A stretch of 64,000 nt of DNA. It comes from Hymenobacter metallicola. GTDB taxonomy: Bacteria; Bacteroidota; Bacteroidia; Cytophagales; Hymenobacteraceae. Position 1 is the first letter of the stretch. Each line of letters begins with the position of its first letter. Shown piece by piece: positions 9,014-16,936 of this stretch. The DNA lies in assembly GCF_004745645.1 (NCBI RefSeq), contig NZ_SRMB01000005.1, positions 310,001 to 374,000 on the forward strand, in the 5' to 3' direction. The position numbers and the translations under genes were made by a program. The notes beneath the pieces are model-generated. The model did no database searches, was not told the origin of the DNA, and worked only from the letters and a program-made list of their open reading frames with translations.

Positions 9014-10024
9014 ATGCATTCCCCCGTCATTCTGGCTATCGAGTCTTCCTGTGATGATACGTCGGCCGCCGTTATGGCCGGCGGCGAAATCCTCGCCAAC
9101 GTGGTAGCCACGCAGCAAGTGCACGAACAATACGGCGGTGTGGTTCCCGAGTTGGCTTCGCGCGCCCACCAGCAGCACCTGATTCCGGTAGTGCAGGAAG
9201 CCCTGCGCCGGGCAAAGGTAGACAAATCCGCCCTCGACGCCGTGGCCTTTACCCAGGGGCCCGGCCTGCTGGGCTCGTTATTGGTGGGCAGTATGTTTGC
9301 CAAAACCTTCGCCCAGGCCCTGGATAAACCGCTGATTGCCGTCAACCATATGCGGGCTCATATCCTGGCTCATTTCATCCGGGCGCCCCGGCCGGCGTTT
9401 CCGTTTTTGTGCCTGACCGTCAGCGGGGGCCACACCCAGCTGGTCGTGGTGCGCAGCCCGATGGACATGCAGGTAATCGGCCAAACCATCGACGATGCCG
9501 CCGGGGAAGCCTTCGATAAAACCGCCAAGCTGCTCGGCCTGCCGTATCCGGGCGGCCCGCACCTGGACAAGCAGGCCAAGCTGGGTAATCCTACGCGCTT
9601 CCCGTTTCCGGTGGGCGCCATGCCGGGCTACGACTTTTCCTTCAGCGGCCTGAAAACCTCGGTGCTGTATTTTCTGCGGCAGCAAACGGCCCAGAATCCG
9701 GACTTCGTCGCCGAAAACCTGCCCGACCTCTGTGCCAGCATTCAGCACACCATCATTCAAACCCTGCTGCGCCAACTCGTGCGAGCCGCTCAGGATAACA
9801 ACCTAACCCAAATTGCCCTGGCCGGGGGCGTGGCGGCCAACTCCGGCCTGCGGGCGGCTCTAACCGAGCTAACGGCTGAGAAAGGCTGGGAGGTGTTCAT
9901 TCCCGACTTCGAGTTTTGCACCGACAATGCCGGAATGGTTGCCATGACGGCCCACTTCCAGTACCAGGCCGGCGACTTTGCCGAGCCCCTCGTCAGCCCC
10001 GACCCGCGCCTGAAGCTCACCTAG
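9014..10024 (+). CDS. tsaD: tRNA N6-adenosine threonylcarbamoyltransferase TsaD
   Basis: Transfers the threonylcarbamoyl group to A37 of ANN-decoding tRNAs together with TsaB and TsaE. The 336-residue protein opens with ILAIESSCDDTSAAV and keeps the metal-binding histidines H112 and H116 in NHMRAHILAH, the ATP-site motif SGGHTQLV, GEAFDKTAKLLGLPYPGGP, and the C-terminal TDNAGMVA. An in-frame upstream start would add 34 residues covering the promoter region; ATG at 9014 gives the family N-terminus. smpB follows on the same strand after 183 bases. Confidence 0.96.
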   Translation: MHSPVILAIESSCDDTSAAVMAGGEILANVVATQQVHEQYGGVVPELASRAHQQHLIPVVQEALRRAKVDKSALDAVAFTQGPGLLGSLLVGSMFAKTFAQALDKPLIAVNHMRAHILAHFIRAPRPAFPFLCLTVSGGHTQLVVVRSPMDMQVIGQTIDDAAGEAFDKTAKLLGLPYPGGPHLDKQAKLGNPTRFPFPVGAMPGYDFSFSGLKTSVLYFLRQQTAQNPDFVAENLPDLCASIQHTIIQTLLRQLVRAAQDNNLTQIALAGGVAANSGLRAALTELTAEKGWEVFIPDFEFCTDNAGMVAMTAHFQYQAGDFAEPLVSPDPRLKLT

Positions 10025-10207
10025 GGCGGCGTATTCGCGTGTCTAATGGCCCTGCCCGGGTTAATTGCGGTTGACCAACGACAGGCGCCCGCTCGGCGTT
10101 CATACACTATTCGGTTCGCCCAAGCCGGCGAATTTGCGTACCTACGCTACTCTATAAGTATAGTACCCCGGAAGAGCTTCGGCCGGCCGGGGCTTTTGCA
10201 CCCTACC

Positions 10208-10681
10208 ATGGCCAAACAAAAAGACGATACCCCCAAGCGCGTTAATATCCTGAACCGCCGCGCCAGCTACGAATACAGCTTCCTGGCCAAATACGACGCG
10301 GGCATGATGCTGCAGGGCACCGAAATAAAAAGCATTCGGGAAGGCAACGTGAACATGCAGGACGGTTTCTGCACCTTCCACCCCGACGGTTCCCTGTGGG
10401 TGCACAACCTGAGCATCTCGCAGTACACGCTGGGCACCTACAACAACCACGAGCCGAAGCGGGAGCGGAAGCTGCTGCTCAACAAAAAGGAGCTGCGCCA
10501 GCTCGCCAACAAAACCCAGGAGCAGGGCGTCACCATCATTCCCGTACGCCTGTTTGTCAACGACCGGGGTTTTGCCAAGCTCGAAATTGCCCTGGCCAAA
10601 GGCAAAAAGCTCTTCGACAAGCGCGACGACATCAAGGCCAAAGACCAGAAGCGCGAAATGGACCGCGCCCGGGAATACTAG
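10208..10681 (+). CDS. smpB: SsrA-binding protein SmpB
   Basis: Binds tmRNA and delivers it to stalled ribosomes for trans-translation. The 157-residue product has NRRASYEYSFLAKYDAGMML, the GTEIKSIREG motif, and a basic C-terminal tail KKLFDKRDDIKAKDQKREMDR that occupies the mRNA channel in homologues. ATG at 10208 is chosen because the in-frame upstream extension of 54 residues is not SmpB-like. No ssrA gene was recognised in the window. Confidence 0.95.
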   Translation: MAKQKDDTPKRVNILNRRASYEYSFLAKYDAGMMLQGTEIKSIREGNVNMQDGFCTFHPDGSLWVHNLSISQYTLGTYNNHEPKRERKLLLNKKELRQLANKTQEQGVTIIPVRLFVNDRGFAKLEIALAKGKKLFDKRDDIKAKDQKREMDRAREY

Positions 10682-10836
10682 GTGGTGAAATAGTGTGTTT
10701 TAGGGAAGATATTTGGCCGACTGGCTTTTAAGCGGGAGTTTCGTGGATATTTGCAATAATTCGGTGATGCCCGCTCGTATACTTCAGCCCCGCTGAACGA
10801 CAACTCACCATTTTACCACTTCACCAGTTCACCACT

Positions 10837-11640
10837 TTGAACCACGGAATCTGCGCCCTGAGCGTCGTGCCGGTGCGGGCCGAGCCCTCGGATAAAGCCG
10901 AAATTGTCACCCAGCTGATTTTTGGCGACTGTTACACCGTGCTCATTACCCAGGGCAACTGGCAGCAAATCCGGACCACGGCCGACAACTACGTGGGCTG
11001 GATGGACCCCAAGCAGCACCAGCCCGTGACCAGCGAGTACCTGGCGGCCTGGAGCGCCCAGGACCACCCGCGCAGTCTCGATGTGGTGCAGGTCGTGAGC
11101 AATGCCCAGGTGCGCATCCCGGTAACCATGGGGGCCCGCCTGCCCTTTTTTGACGGCATGACCCTGCGCCTGGGGGAGGAAACCTACTTCTACAACGGCG
11201 CGGCCACCAACCCTCAGAACGGCCACGGCCTGCAAGGCCCCCCCGAGAAGCGCTTGGCGCTGCTGCTCAAAGCCGGCCAGATTTTTCTGAAGGCTCCCTA
11301 CCTCTGGGGTGGCCGTAGCCTCTTCGGCGTCGACTGCTCGGGCCTGGTGCAGCAGCTCTACGGCCTGATCGGGGTGCAGCTCCCCCGCGACGCCCGCCAG
11401 CAGATTGACCACGGCCGCACCGTGCACTTCGTCTCCCAAACCCAGCCCGGCGACCTGGCCTTCTTCGACAACGCCGACGGCAACATCGTGCACGTGGGCC
11501 TCGTGCTCGACGACCAGCAGATTCTGCACGCCAGCGGCGAAGTCCGCATCGACCCGCTGGACCACAACGGCATCTTCAACCGCAAAGCCCAGAAATACTC
11601 CCACAAGCTCCGCCTGATCAAGCGCATCTTGGCCGAATAG
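10837..11640 (+). CDS. SH3 domain / NlpC-P60 cell-wall peptidase
   Basis: A predicted murein peptidase cleaving D-Glu/DAP linkages in stem peptides. The N-terminal half (about 5-130) reads as two bacterial SH3-like segments (ICALSVVPVRAEPSDKAEIV; YVGWMDPKQ). The C-terminal NlpC/P60 domain has the nucleophile in GVDCSGLVQQLYG (C167) with H219 (HVGLVLDD) and H231 (ILHASGEV) as the other expected catalytic residues. No ATG is available in frame upstream; the reading frame opens at a TTG, giving MNHGICALSVVPVR. No signal peptide is visible, so it may act in the cytoplasm on recycled peptides or leave by another route. Confidence 0.88.
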   Translation: MNHGICALSVVPVRAEPSDKAEIVTQLIFGDCYTVLITQGNWQQIRTTADNYVGWMDPKQHQPVTSEYLAAWSAQDHPRSLDVVQVVSNAQVRIPVTMGARLPFFDGMTLRLGEETYFYNGAATNPQNGHGLQGPPEKRLALLLKAGQIFLKAPYLWGGRSLFGVDCSGLVQQLYGLIGVQLPRDARQQIDHGRTVHFVSQTQPGDLAFFDNADGNIVHVGLVLDDQQILHASGEVRIDPLDHNGIFNRKAQKYSHKLRLIKRILAE

Positions 11641-11656
11641 GGGTAATGTGTTTATG

Positions 11657-11704
11657 CGCAACAGGCCCGGGCGAGACTGAACAGCCTTACCCGGGCCTGT
11701 TGCG
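11657..11704. terminator. Hairpin after the NlpC/P60 gene
   Basis: A 15-bp perfect stem (CGCAACAGGCCCGGG and its complement) with an 18-nt loop, 16 bases after the stop. There is no U-run, so termination would need Rho or be weak. Confidence 0.5.
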
Positions 11705-11809
11705 TCCATTTCTTAACATTCCCCAGCATGGGCCCGCCGGTACCGTAAATCGGCTATATAGCGGAGCTTTCCAGCCACTTTAGCGAAAGGAAACTTAAGC
11801 CCGCCGCTA

Positions 11810-11840
11810 TTGTTAATACGCTTAGAATCATCTAGCTTTC
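11810..11840 (+). promoter_or_regulatory. Candidate promoter for the HNH gene
   Basis: TTG at 11810-11812, a 20-base spacer, then TAGCTTTC at 11833-11840, one base off the -7 consensus TAnnTTTG. The ATG follows 30 bases later. Confidence 0.45.
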
Positions 11841-11870
11841 GCTGTATCAGATGATTATTTCACCGAGCGT

Positions 11871-12368
11871 ATGGACCAAAAAGTGCTAGTTCTCAATGGC
11901 GACTATACCGCCATTACGCTGTGCAGCGTGCAGAAGGCTTTTGTGCTATTGTTTCTGGATAAAGCCGAGATGATAGCCAAGTCGGACCACGGGGTGCTGC
12001 GTACGATTTCCTCTGCCTATCCCAAGCCCAGCATTATCCGCTTGCAGCGCTACGTGCGCGTGCCCTACAAGGGCATTGCCCTGAGCCGGCATAACATTAT
12101 GAAGCGGGACCATTTCGAGTGTCAGTACTGCGGCTCCACTAAAAACCTGACGCTGGACCACGTGCTGCCCCGTTCCCGCGGCGGCGACTCGTCGTGGACC
12201 AACCTGCTGACGGCCTGTGCCCGCTGCAACCACGCCAAGGGCCACCGCACCCCTCAAGAAGCTGGCCTTACCATCAGACAGGTGCCCAAAAAGCCAACCT
12301 TATCCGGTTTTCTCAGGCTTAGTGCCGGCACCATCGACCAGAACTGGCATCCGTATCTAACCAACTAA
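11871..12368 (+). CDS. HNH endonuclease family protein
   Basis: A 165-residue protein with a complete zinc-supported HNH core: CQYCG (C84, C87), LDHVLPRSRGG (D96, H97), N111, CARCN (C116, C119) and HAKGHRTPQEAG. The N-terminal 75 residues (VLVLNGDYTAITLCSVQKA) are the conserved lead of a widespread chromosomal HNH family in Bacteroidota, Cyanobacteria and Actinobacteria whose role is not settled. It stands alone between two hairpins, with no methylase, toxin partner or phage gene beside it, so a housekeeping nicking or repair role is more likely than restriction (inference). Confidence 0.88.
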   Translation: MDQKVLVLNGDYTAITLCSVQKAFVLLFLDKAEMIAKSDHGVLRTISSAYPKPSIIRLQRYVRVPYKGIALSRHNIMKRDHFECQYCGSTKNLTLDHVLPRSRGGDSSWTNLLTACARCNHAKGHRTPQEAGLTIRQVPKKPTLSGFLRLSAGTIDQNWHPYLTN

Positions 12369-12369
12369 C

Positions 12370-12397
12370 GCCGGGAGCAGCTGCTTCCGGCTTTTTT
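12370..12397 (+). terminator. Intrinsic terminator after the HNH gene
   Basis: GCCGGGAGCAG / CTGCTTCCGGC, with one G-T pair, followed by TTTTTT, starting one base after the HNH stop codon. Confidence 0.85.
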
Positions 12398-12599
12398 GTG
12401 CCCGGCTACCAGCCGAAGTAAGCCTGCCAGCTCTGCTTGCGTGGGCAAACAAGCGCACGGGCCGGCGTGAAAAGCAGCCAACGCCTAAGTAGCAGAGCAG
12501 CAAGGTGAAGCTCCGCCCCGGCTGATTGAATTGATTTTGGAATTGTGCAAAATCCTGGGGTGGACGCACCAATTACGGTGCAGCTGCTGTTAGATGCGG

Positions 12600-12607
12600 T
12601 ATCTTTG
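12600..12607 (+). promoter_or_regulatory. -7 box TATCTTTG upstream of the first desaturase
   Basis: Exact TAnnTTTG match 24 bases before the ATG. No TTTG was found at the usual -33 distance. Confidence 0.5.
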
Positions 12608-12631
12608 CAGCAGTCCACCCAGCTTCAGTTC

Positions 12632-13699
12632 ATGTCAGCAGTACCCAAGTTTGCGGCTTCCCGCTCTTTTCACACCGAGTTAAAAAACCGTATCAACGCT
12701 TACTTCGAGGAGTCGGGTAAGGAGCAGACGGGCACCACCAGCCTGTTTGTGAAAGCCATTATCCTGACCGGGGCCTTCGTGGCGTTGTATGTCCACGTCG
12801 TGTTCTACACGCCATCGGCCCTGCTGGCCGTTGTAGAGTGCGCCCTGATGGGCGCCGTCGGCTCGGCCATCGGTTTCAACGTGATGCACGACGGGGCCCA
12901 CGGCTCGTTCAGCAAATCCAAGTGGGTAAATCAGTTTGCCGCTTTCACGCTGAATGTGATGGGAGGCAACAGCTTTATGTGGAACATGAAGCACAACCTG
13001 ATTCACCACATGTACACCAACGTGGACGGCTTCGACGACGACATTGATGCCCAGCCCTGGCTGCGCCTGAGCTCGACCCAGCCCCGCCACCGCTTTCACC
13101 GGTTCCAGCACCTCTACTTCTGGTTTTTCTACGCCCTGCTCTTCATTGCCTGGATTTTCTTCATGGACTACCAGAAGTACTTCAAAGGCAAGATAGGGGA
13201 GGTGCCGATTAAGAAAATGACGGCCACCGACCAGGGCGTCTTCTGGGGTTTCAAGGCCCTGCACCTGTTTCTGTTTATGGCCCTGCCGATTTACCTGGTC
13301 GGTTTCTGGGCTTGGCTGGTCGGCTTTATCGTGTTTGGCTGCGTGGCGGGCTTCTGCCTGAGCCTGGTATTCCAGCTGGCCCATACCGTAGAGCATGCGG
13401 CTTTCCCGATTCCCCACGAAACCACCAACAAGCTGGAAGACGAGTGGGCCATTCACCAGATCAAGACGACGGCCAACTTCGCCACCGACAATAAGGTTAT
13501 CAGCTGGCTGGTAGGCGGGCTGAACTTCCAGGTCGAGCACCACTTGTTTCCCAAGATTTCGCACGTGCATTACCCTGAAATCAGCAAGATCATCAAGCAG
13601 ATGTGCCAGGAGTTTGGGGTAACCTATAACGAGTACCCCAAGATGCGCTACGCCGTAGCTTCCCACGTGTCGTTTCTGCGCCAGATGGGCCGGGCGTAA
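12632..13699 (+). CDS. Membrane fatty acid desaturase, copy 1
   Basis: A di-iron acyl desaturase of the membrane FADS/acyl-lipid or acyl-CoA type, expected to introduce a double bond into membrane fatty acids. The three histidine boxes are intact: HDGAH (H86-H90), HNLIHH (H121-H126) and QVEHH (Q300-H304), with an additional HTVEH near 251. Hydrophobic segments at about 38-85, 160-180 and 205-250 form the membrane part. QxxHH in box three is typical of front-end (delta-6/linoleoyl-CoA-like) members; substrate position cannot be assigned. It is 355 residues, exactly the length of the next gene, of which it is a tandem paralogue. ATG at 12632 (MSAVPKF) is preferred because it follows the -7 box. 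Confidence 0.93.
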   Translation: MSAVPKFAASRSFHTELKNRINAYFEESGKEQTGTTSLFVKAIILTGAFVALYVHVVFYTPSALLAVVECALMGAVGSAIGFNVMHDGAHGSFSKSKWVNQFAAFTLNVMGGNSFMWNMKHNLIHHMYTNVDGFDDDIDAQPWLRLSSTQPRHRFHRFQHLYFWFFYALLFIAWIFFMDYQKYFKGKIGEVPIKKMTATDQGVFWGFKALHLFLFMALPIYLVGFWAWLVGFIVFGCVAGFCLSLVFQLAHTVEHAAFPIPHETTNKLEDEWAIHQIKTTANFATDNKVISWLVGGLNFQVEHHLFPKISHVHYPEISKIIKQMCQEFGVTYNEYPKMRYAVASHVSFLRQMGRA

Positions 13700-13718
13700 C
13701 CCTGCCGAAATAAAGATC

Positions 13719-13753
13719 AAAAGCCGAGCTGCAAACTAAAAGCTCGGCTTTTT
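13719..13753 (+). terminator. Intrinsic terminator between the two desaturases
   Basis: AAGCCGAGCT, a 10-nt loop, AGCTCGGCTT then TTT. It separates the two paralogues into independent transcripts. Confidence 0.8.
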
Positions 13754-13893
13754 CGTTGGTCTTGTTGACTTTCCCAAGAAAGTAGAGTAGATATCCGCAA
13801 GGTGTGGACGTCAGAATAAGTGCTGGAAGCCTCGGCCTCGGCGCTGACCCACGCTGCCCCGCAGCCGGGTTGCACAACCAACCATCCTTGCTG

Positions 13894-14961
13894 ATGTCAC
13901 TTCCCAAATTTGCTCCTCCGCGTAACTTTTACGCCGAGTTACGAGCCCGCACCAACCAATATTTCGAAGAAGCCGGCAAGTCTAGCACGGGCGGCTTCAG
14001 CATCGTGGGCAAAGCGCTGCTGCTGACCACCTGCTTTGTGCTGCTCTACGTGCACCTCGTGTTTTTCACGCCGGCTACGGCCCTGGCCTTGCTCGAGTGC
14101 GTGCTGCTGGGGGGCGTTATTTCGGCCATTGGCTTTAACGTGATGCACGACGGGGCCCACGGCTCGTTCAGCAGCCACAAGTGGCTGAATCATTTTGCCG
14201 CCTTTACCCTCAATATCCTGGGTGGCAGCAGCTACATGTGGAACGCCAAGCACAACGTGATTCACCACATGTACACCAATATTGAGGGCGCCGACGACGA
14301 TATCGACATCCGGCCCTGGATGCGCATGAGTGCCGGGCAGCCTCACTACAAGCTGCACCGCTTTCAGCACCTCTATTTCTGGTTTCTGTACTGCATGCTC
14401 TACATTTCCTGGATTTTTGTGATGGACTACCAGAAGTACTTCACCAAGAAAATCGGGGATATGCCGCTCAAGAAGATGGATACGGCCGACCACCTCATTT
14501 TCTGGGGCTTCAAGGTGCTGAATCTCTTTCTCTACATTGCCCTGCCGATTTACACAGTTGGCTTCCTGGGCTGGCTGGCCGGCTTTGCCGTCACGACGTG
14601 CTTCGCCGGCCTGGTGCTGAGCCTGGTGTTTCAGCTGGCCCACACCGTGGAGCATACCGCCTTCCCCATGCCCCACGAAACGACGGGTAAAATGGAAGAT
14701 GAGTGGGCTATTCACCAGATCAAGACGACGGCCAACTTCGCCACCGAAAACCGCCTGATCAGCTGGCTGGTAGGCGGGCTGAACTTCCAGGTCGAGCACC
14801 ACTTGTTTCCCAAGATTTCGCACGTGCACTATCCCGCCATCAGCAAGATCATCAAGCAGATGTGCGGCGAGTACGGGGTGGAGTATATCGAATACCCCAA
14901 GATGCGCTACGCCGTAGCTTCCCACGTTTCCTTTCTGCGCCAGATGGGCCGGGCTGCTTAA
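13894..14961 (+). CDS. Membrane fatty acid desaturase, copy 2
   Basis: Tandem paralogue of 12632-13699, also 355 residues, with the same boxes HDGAH, HNVIHH and QVEHH at the same positions. The two proteins differ mainly in the N-terminal third and at scattered positions, while the 3' part is nearly identical at DNA level, including a 71-base perfect match. ATG at 13894 gives MSLPKFAPPRNFYAEL, parallel to MSAVPKFAASRSFHTEL of copy 1. No exact -7 box was found upstream, so the two copies may be expressed under different conditions, for example in temperature adaptation of membrane fluidity (inference). Confidence 0.93.
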   Translation: MSLPKFAPPRNFYAELRARTNQYFEEAGKSSTGGFSIVGKALLLTTCFVLLYVHLVFFTPATALALLECVLLGGVISAIGFNVMHDGAHGSFSSHKWLNHFAAFTLNILGGSSYMWNAKHNVIHHMYTNIEGADDDIDIRPWMRMSAGQPHYKLHRFQHLYFWFLYCMLYISWIFVMDYQKYFTKKIGDMPLKKMDTADHLIFWGFKVLNLFLYIALPIYTVGFLGWLAGFAVTTCFAGLVLSLVFQLAHTVEHTAFPMPHETTGKMEDEWAIHQIKTTANFATENRLISWLVGGLNFQVEHHLFPKISHVHYPAISKIIKQMCGEYGVEYIEYPKMRYAVASHVSFLRQMGRAA

Positions 14962-14987
14962 CGCCTGATTTCAGCACGAAGAACAAA

Positions 14988-15016
14988 AAAAGGCCTGCTC
15001 ATGGAGCAGGCCTTTT
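14988..15016. terminator. Bidirectional terminator between convergent genes
   Basis: A 13-bp perfect stem AAAAGGCCTGCTC / GAGCAGGCCTTTT with a 3-nt loop. It has U-runs in both directions, serving desaturase copy 2 (plus) and the hydrolase (minus). Confidence 0.88.
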
Positions 15017-15048
15017 CTGATTACCTATGATTACAATTCGGAATTAGC

Positions 15049-15933
15049 CTAGAAGGCCCGGCTGGCAGCGGCGGAGCCAGCCGTTGCATTTGCCGGCGCC
15101 ACCCCGATAAAGTTCAACAAGTCTTGGTTGAGACGGTCCTTTTCCGTTACAAACAAGCCGTGGGGGGCCCCGTCGTACTCTACATACTGGGCATGAGGCA
15201 CGTACTGCGTCATGCGCTTGCCGCTTACTTTATGTGGCACCGTGTCGTCGCTGGTACCGTGGATAACCAGCGCCGGTACCTTAAGGCTTTGCAGGTCCTG
15301 GCGGAAGTCGGTAGCGGCAAAGGCGTACACGTCCTGCTCGGTGGCGCGGGGCGAGGCCAGCTGGCAGATAGACTGCATCCAGTCGAGCGTGGGCTGGCTG
15401 ACGGGGTGGCTGATGACGCCTACGCCGAAGAACTGCTTCCCAAAGGTGGAAAGGAAATCGAACCGGTCTTTGCGGATGCCCTCAATCATCTTGTCGAAGT
15501 TTTCCTTGGGGGCTCCGTCAGGGTTGTCGTCGGTTTGGAGTAGGAAGGGCGTCACGGCCGATACGAAGGCTACCCGGCTGACGCGGGCCCCGCCGTGGCG
15601 GCTCATGTAGCGGGCCACTTCGCCGCCGCCCATTGAGAAGCCCACTAGGGTCACGTCCTGCAGATTCAACTCCTCGAGCACGGCCTTCAAGTCATCGGCC
15701 AGCGTATCGTATTCGTGGCCTTCCCAGGTTTTAGTCGATTGACCGAAGCCGCGGCGGGTGTAGGCAATAACGCGGAGGCCGTGCTTGGGCAACTCGGCCA
15801 ACTGGTACTCCCACATTTCATAGGAAGCCGGCCAGCCGTGAATCAGTACGACGGGTTTGCCCTGACCTTGGTCGGTATAGTGCAGTCTGATGTCTTGGCC
15901 ATTAGCATCCTGGCCGACTTTGATGTAGCTCAT
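15049..15933 (-). CDS. Alpha/beta hydrolase (non-haem chloroperoxidase / arylesterase-like)
   Basis: A 294-residue cofactor-free hydrolase. It shows the oxyanion strand VVLIHGWPAS, the nucleophile elbow GFSMGGGE (serine), the acid in VIHGTSDDTVP and the C-terminal catalytic histidine in GAPHGLF. RRGFGQSTKTWEGHEYDTLADDLKAVL is typical of the perhydrolase/chloroperoxidase/arylesterase branch, which hydrolyses esters and forms peracids. A short Ala-rich tail follows the fold. ATG at 15933 (MSYIKVG) is chosen over an upstream start that adds nine unrelated residues. Physiological substrate is unknown. Confidence 0.9.
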   Translation of the reverse strand: MSYIKVGQDANGQDIRLHYTDQGQGKPVVLIHGWPASYEMWEYQLAELPKHGLRVIAYTRRGFGQSTKTWEGHEYDTLADDLKAVLEELNLQDVTLVGFSMGGGEVARYMSRHGGARVSRVAFVSAVTPFLLQTDDNPDGAPKENFDKMIEGIRKDRFDFLSTFGKQFFGVGVISHPVSQPTLDWMQSICQLASPRATEQDVYAFAATDFRQDLQSLKVPALVIHGTSDDTVPHKVSGKRMTQYVPHAQYVEYDGAPHGLFVTEKDRLNQDLLNFIGVAPANATAGSAAASRAF

Positions 15934-16139
15934 GAGAATAGGGGTGTGGTTGTAGAACACTAGAGTAAGGGTGTGTACTGTTCACCTGCGGTAGGAGTTA
16001 CAGTTGTGCTTACAGTGCCCACAGGCCCCTAATGCATTTTTCTCTACAAAGCAGAAAGCCCAGCCGTTGAACTCTCCCTACAGCCCGACGAAATATTATT
16101 TGGCGGAGAATATTTTGTATGGGAGGAGAACAGTAACTG

Positions 16140-16760
16140 CTACGAAACCCATAGGTGCCAACGCTTCGTGATACGCCACCGACCGCTCATCTTCTTGGCA
16201 AATATTAACGTCCCGCCACCACACTCGCTGCCGCATCCGTAGTCCTGCAAAAAGCAAGCTGCTGTGAAGGTTCTGTTAAAGCTTATGCGAGAGAAAAGAA
16301 GATGCGCCTTGGGTTTGGAGTTTTCGCCGCGTACAACGGGCTTGACACTGGAACCCACGTAGAAATTATGGTGCTTAGTAAGCGTGACTACTTCCAATGG
16401 AATAGGAACTGATGTGGTGATTGAATCCGTGAGTTTTGCCAACAACTGCTCAGCGGAATCAGCCCTGTCGCTCTTATTCCTAAGATGCCTATAGTTCCAA
16501 TGTTCTTTGAGGGGTATTAACCGATCTGCTACATATAGGTCATAGTACACCGTGTCGTAGGGTAGCTTGGAGGTGGTGCCCGGTGGGGGTGGAGGTAGAG
16601 GTATGTACTCCCCGGGAGCAATAATTTCCTCAAACAGATCTACCAGCACCTGCGCTTCCTGCTGGCGGTAGTACTCCGACTCCGGCGAGTGGATGTCGGG
16701 CGCTTTCGAGCAAGCCCCCAGCAGCACGGCCAACGTTCCCAAAAGCAGCCGGTTTTTCAT
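16140..16760 (-). CDS. Predicted lipoprotein of unknown function
   Basis: A 206-residue protein with a lipoprotein signal MKNRLLLGTLAVLLGAC (cysteine 17), so probably anchored in the envelope. A proline run (IPLPPPPPG) follows near residue 55, then a globular part rich in Tyr, His and Lys ending in CGSECGGGTLIF and RWHLWVS. I do not recognise a family. The coding sequence is visibly less GC-rich than its neighbours and uses A/T-ending codons more often, which hints at a different history. Confidence 0.65.
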   Translation of the reverse strand: MKNRLLLGTLAVLLGACSKAPDIHSPESEYYRQQEAQVLVDLFEEIIAPGEYIPLPPPPPGTTSKLPYDTVYYDLYVADRLIPLKEHWNYRHLRNKSDRADSAEQLLAKLTDSITTSVPIPLEVVTLTKHHNFYVGSSVKPVVRGENSKPKAHLLFSRISFNRTFTAACFLQDYGCGSECGGGTLIFAKKMSGRWRITKRWHLWVS

Positions 16761-16819
16761 GCCGTCAAAGTAGTGCTTTTCAAGTGCTTCCAGCTGTGGG
16801 AAACTTGCCGCAAACTCCG

Positions 16820-16827
16820 TATCTTTG
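16820..16827 (+). promoter_or_regulatory. -7 box TATCTTTG upstream of rpsA
   Basis: Exact TAnnTTTG match. It implies a leader of roughly 105 bases before the rpsA ATG. The -33 region is weak. Confidence 0.5.
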
Positions 16828-16830
16828 CCG

Positions 16831-16926
16831 CCCCGCCAGGGTGGCGGGGTCTGGAGCTGAGCTTCAGGAAGTTACTCATAACGCGGACCCGGATTTGATC
16901 CTAAGCCGGCCGTGTATAGTAGGATC
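16831..16926 (+). promoter_or_regulatory. Structured rpsA leader with two hairpins
   Basis: The predicted 5' leader holds a CCCCGCC / GGCGGGG stem with a 5-nt loop (16831-16849) and, 10 bases before the start codon, a perfect 7-bp inverted repeat GATCCTA / TAGGATC (16897-16903 and 16920-16926). Ribosomal protein S1 represses its own translation through leader structure in E. coli; a comparable role here is inference. Confidence 0.45.
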
Positions 16927-16936
16927 AACCAGTATT

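Noticed and set aside
11871..12368. HNH gene as part of a restriction or anti-phage system
   Set aside because: It stands alone between its own promoter and terminator, and belongs to a widespread chromosomal HNH group; no partner genes occur nearby.
12632..14961. Desaturase duplication as an assembly artefact
   Set aside because: The copies differ clearly in their 5' thirds and flanks, so this is a real tandem pair.
15049..15933. Hydrolase as haloalkane dehalogenase
   Set aside because: The nucleophile position is serine (GFSMG), not aspartate, so the esterase/perhydrolase reading is kept.
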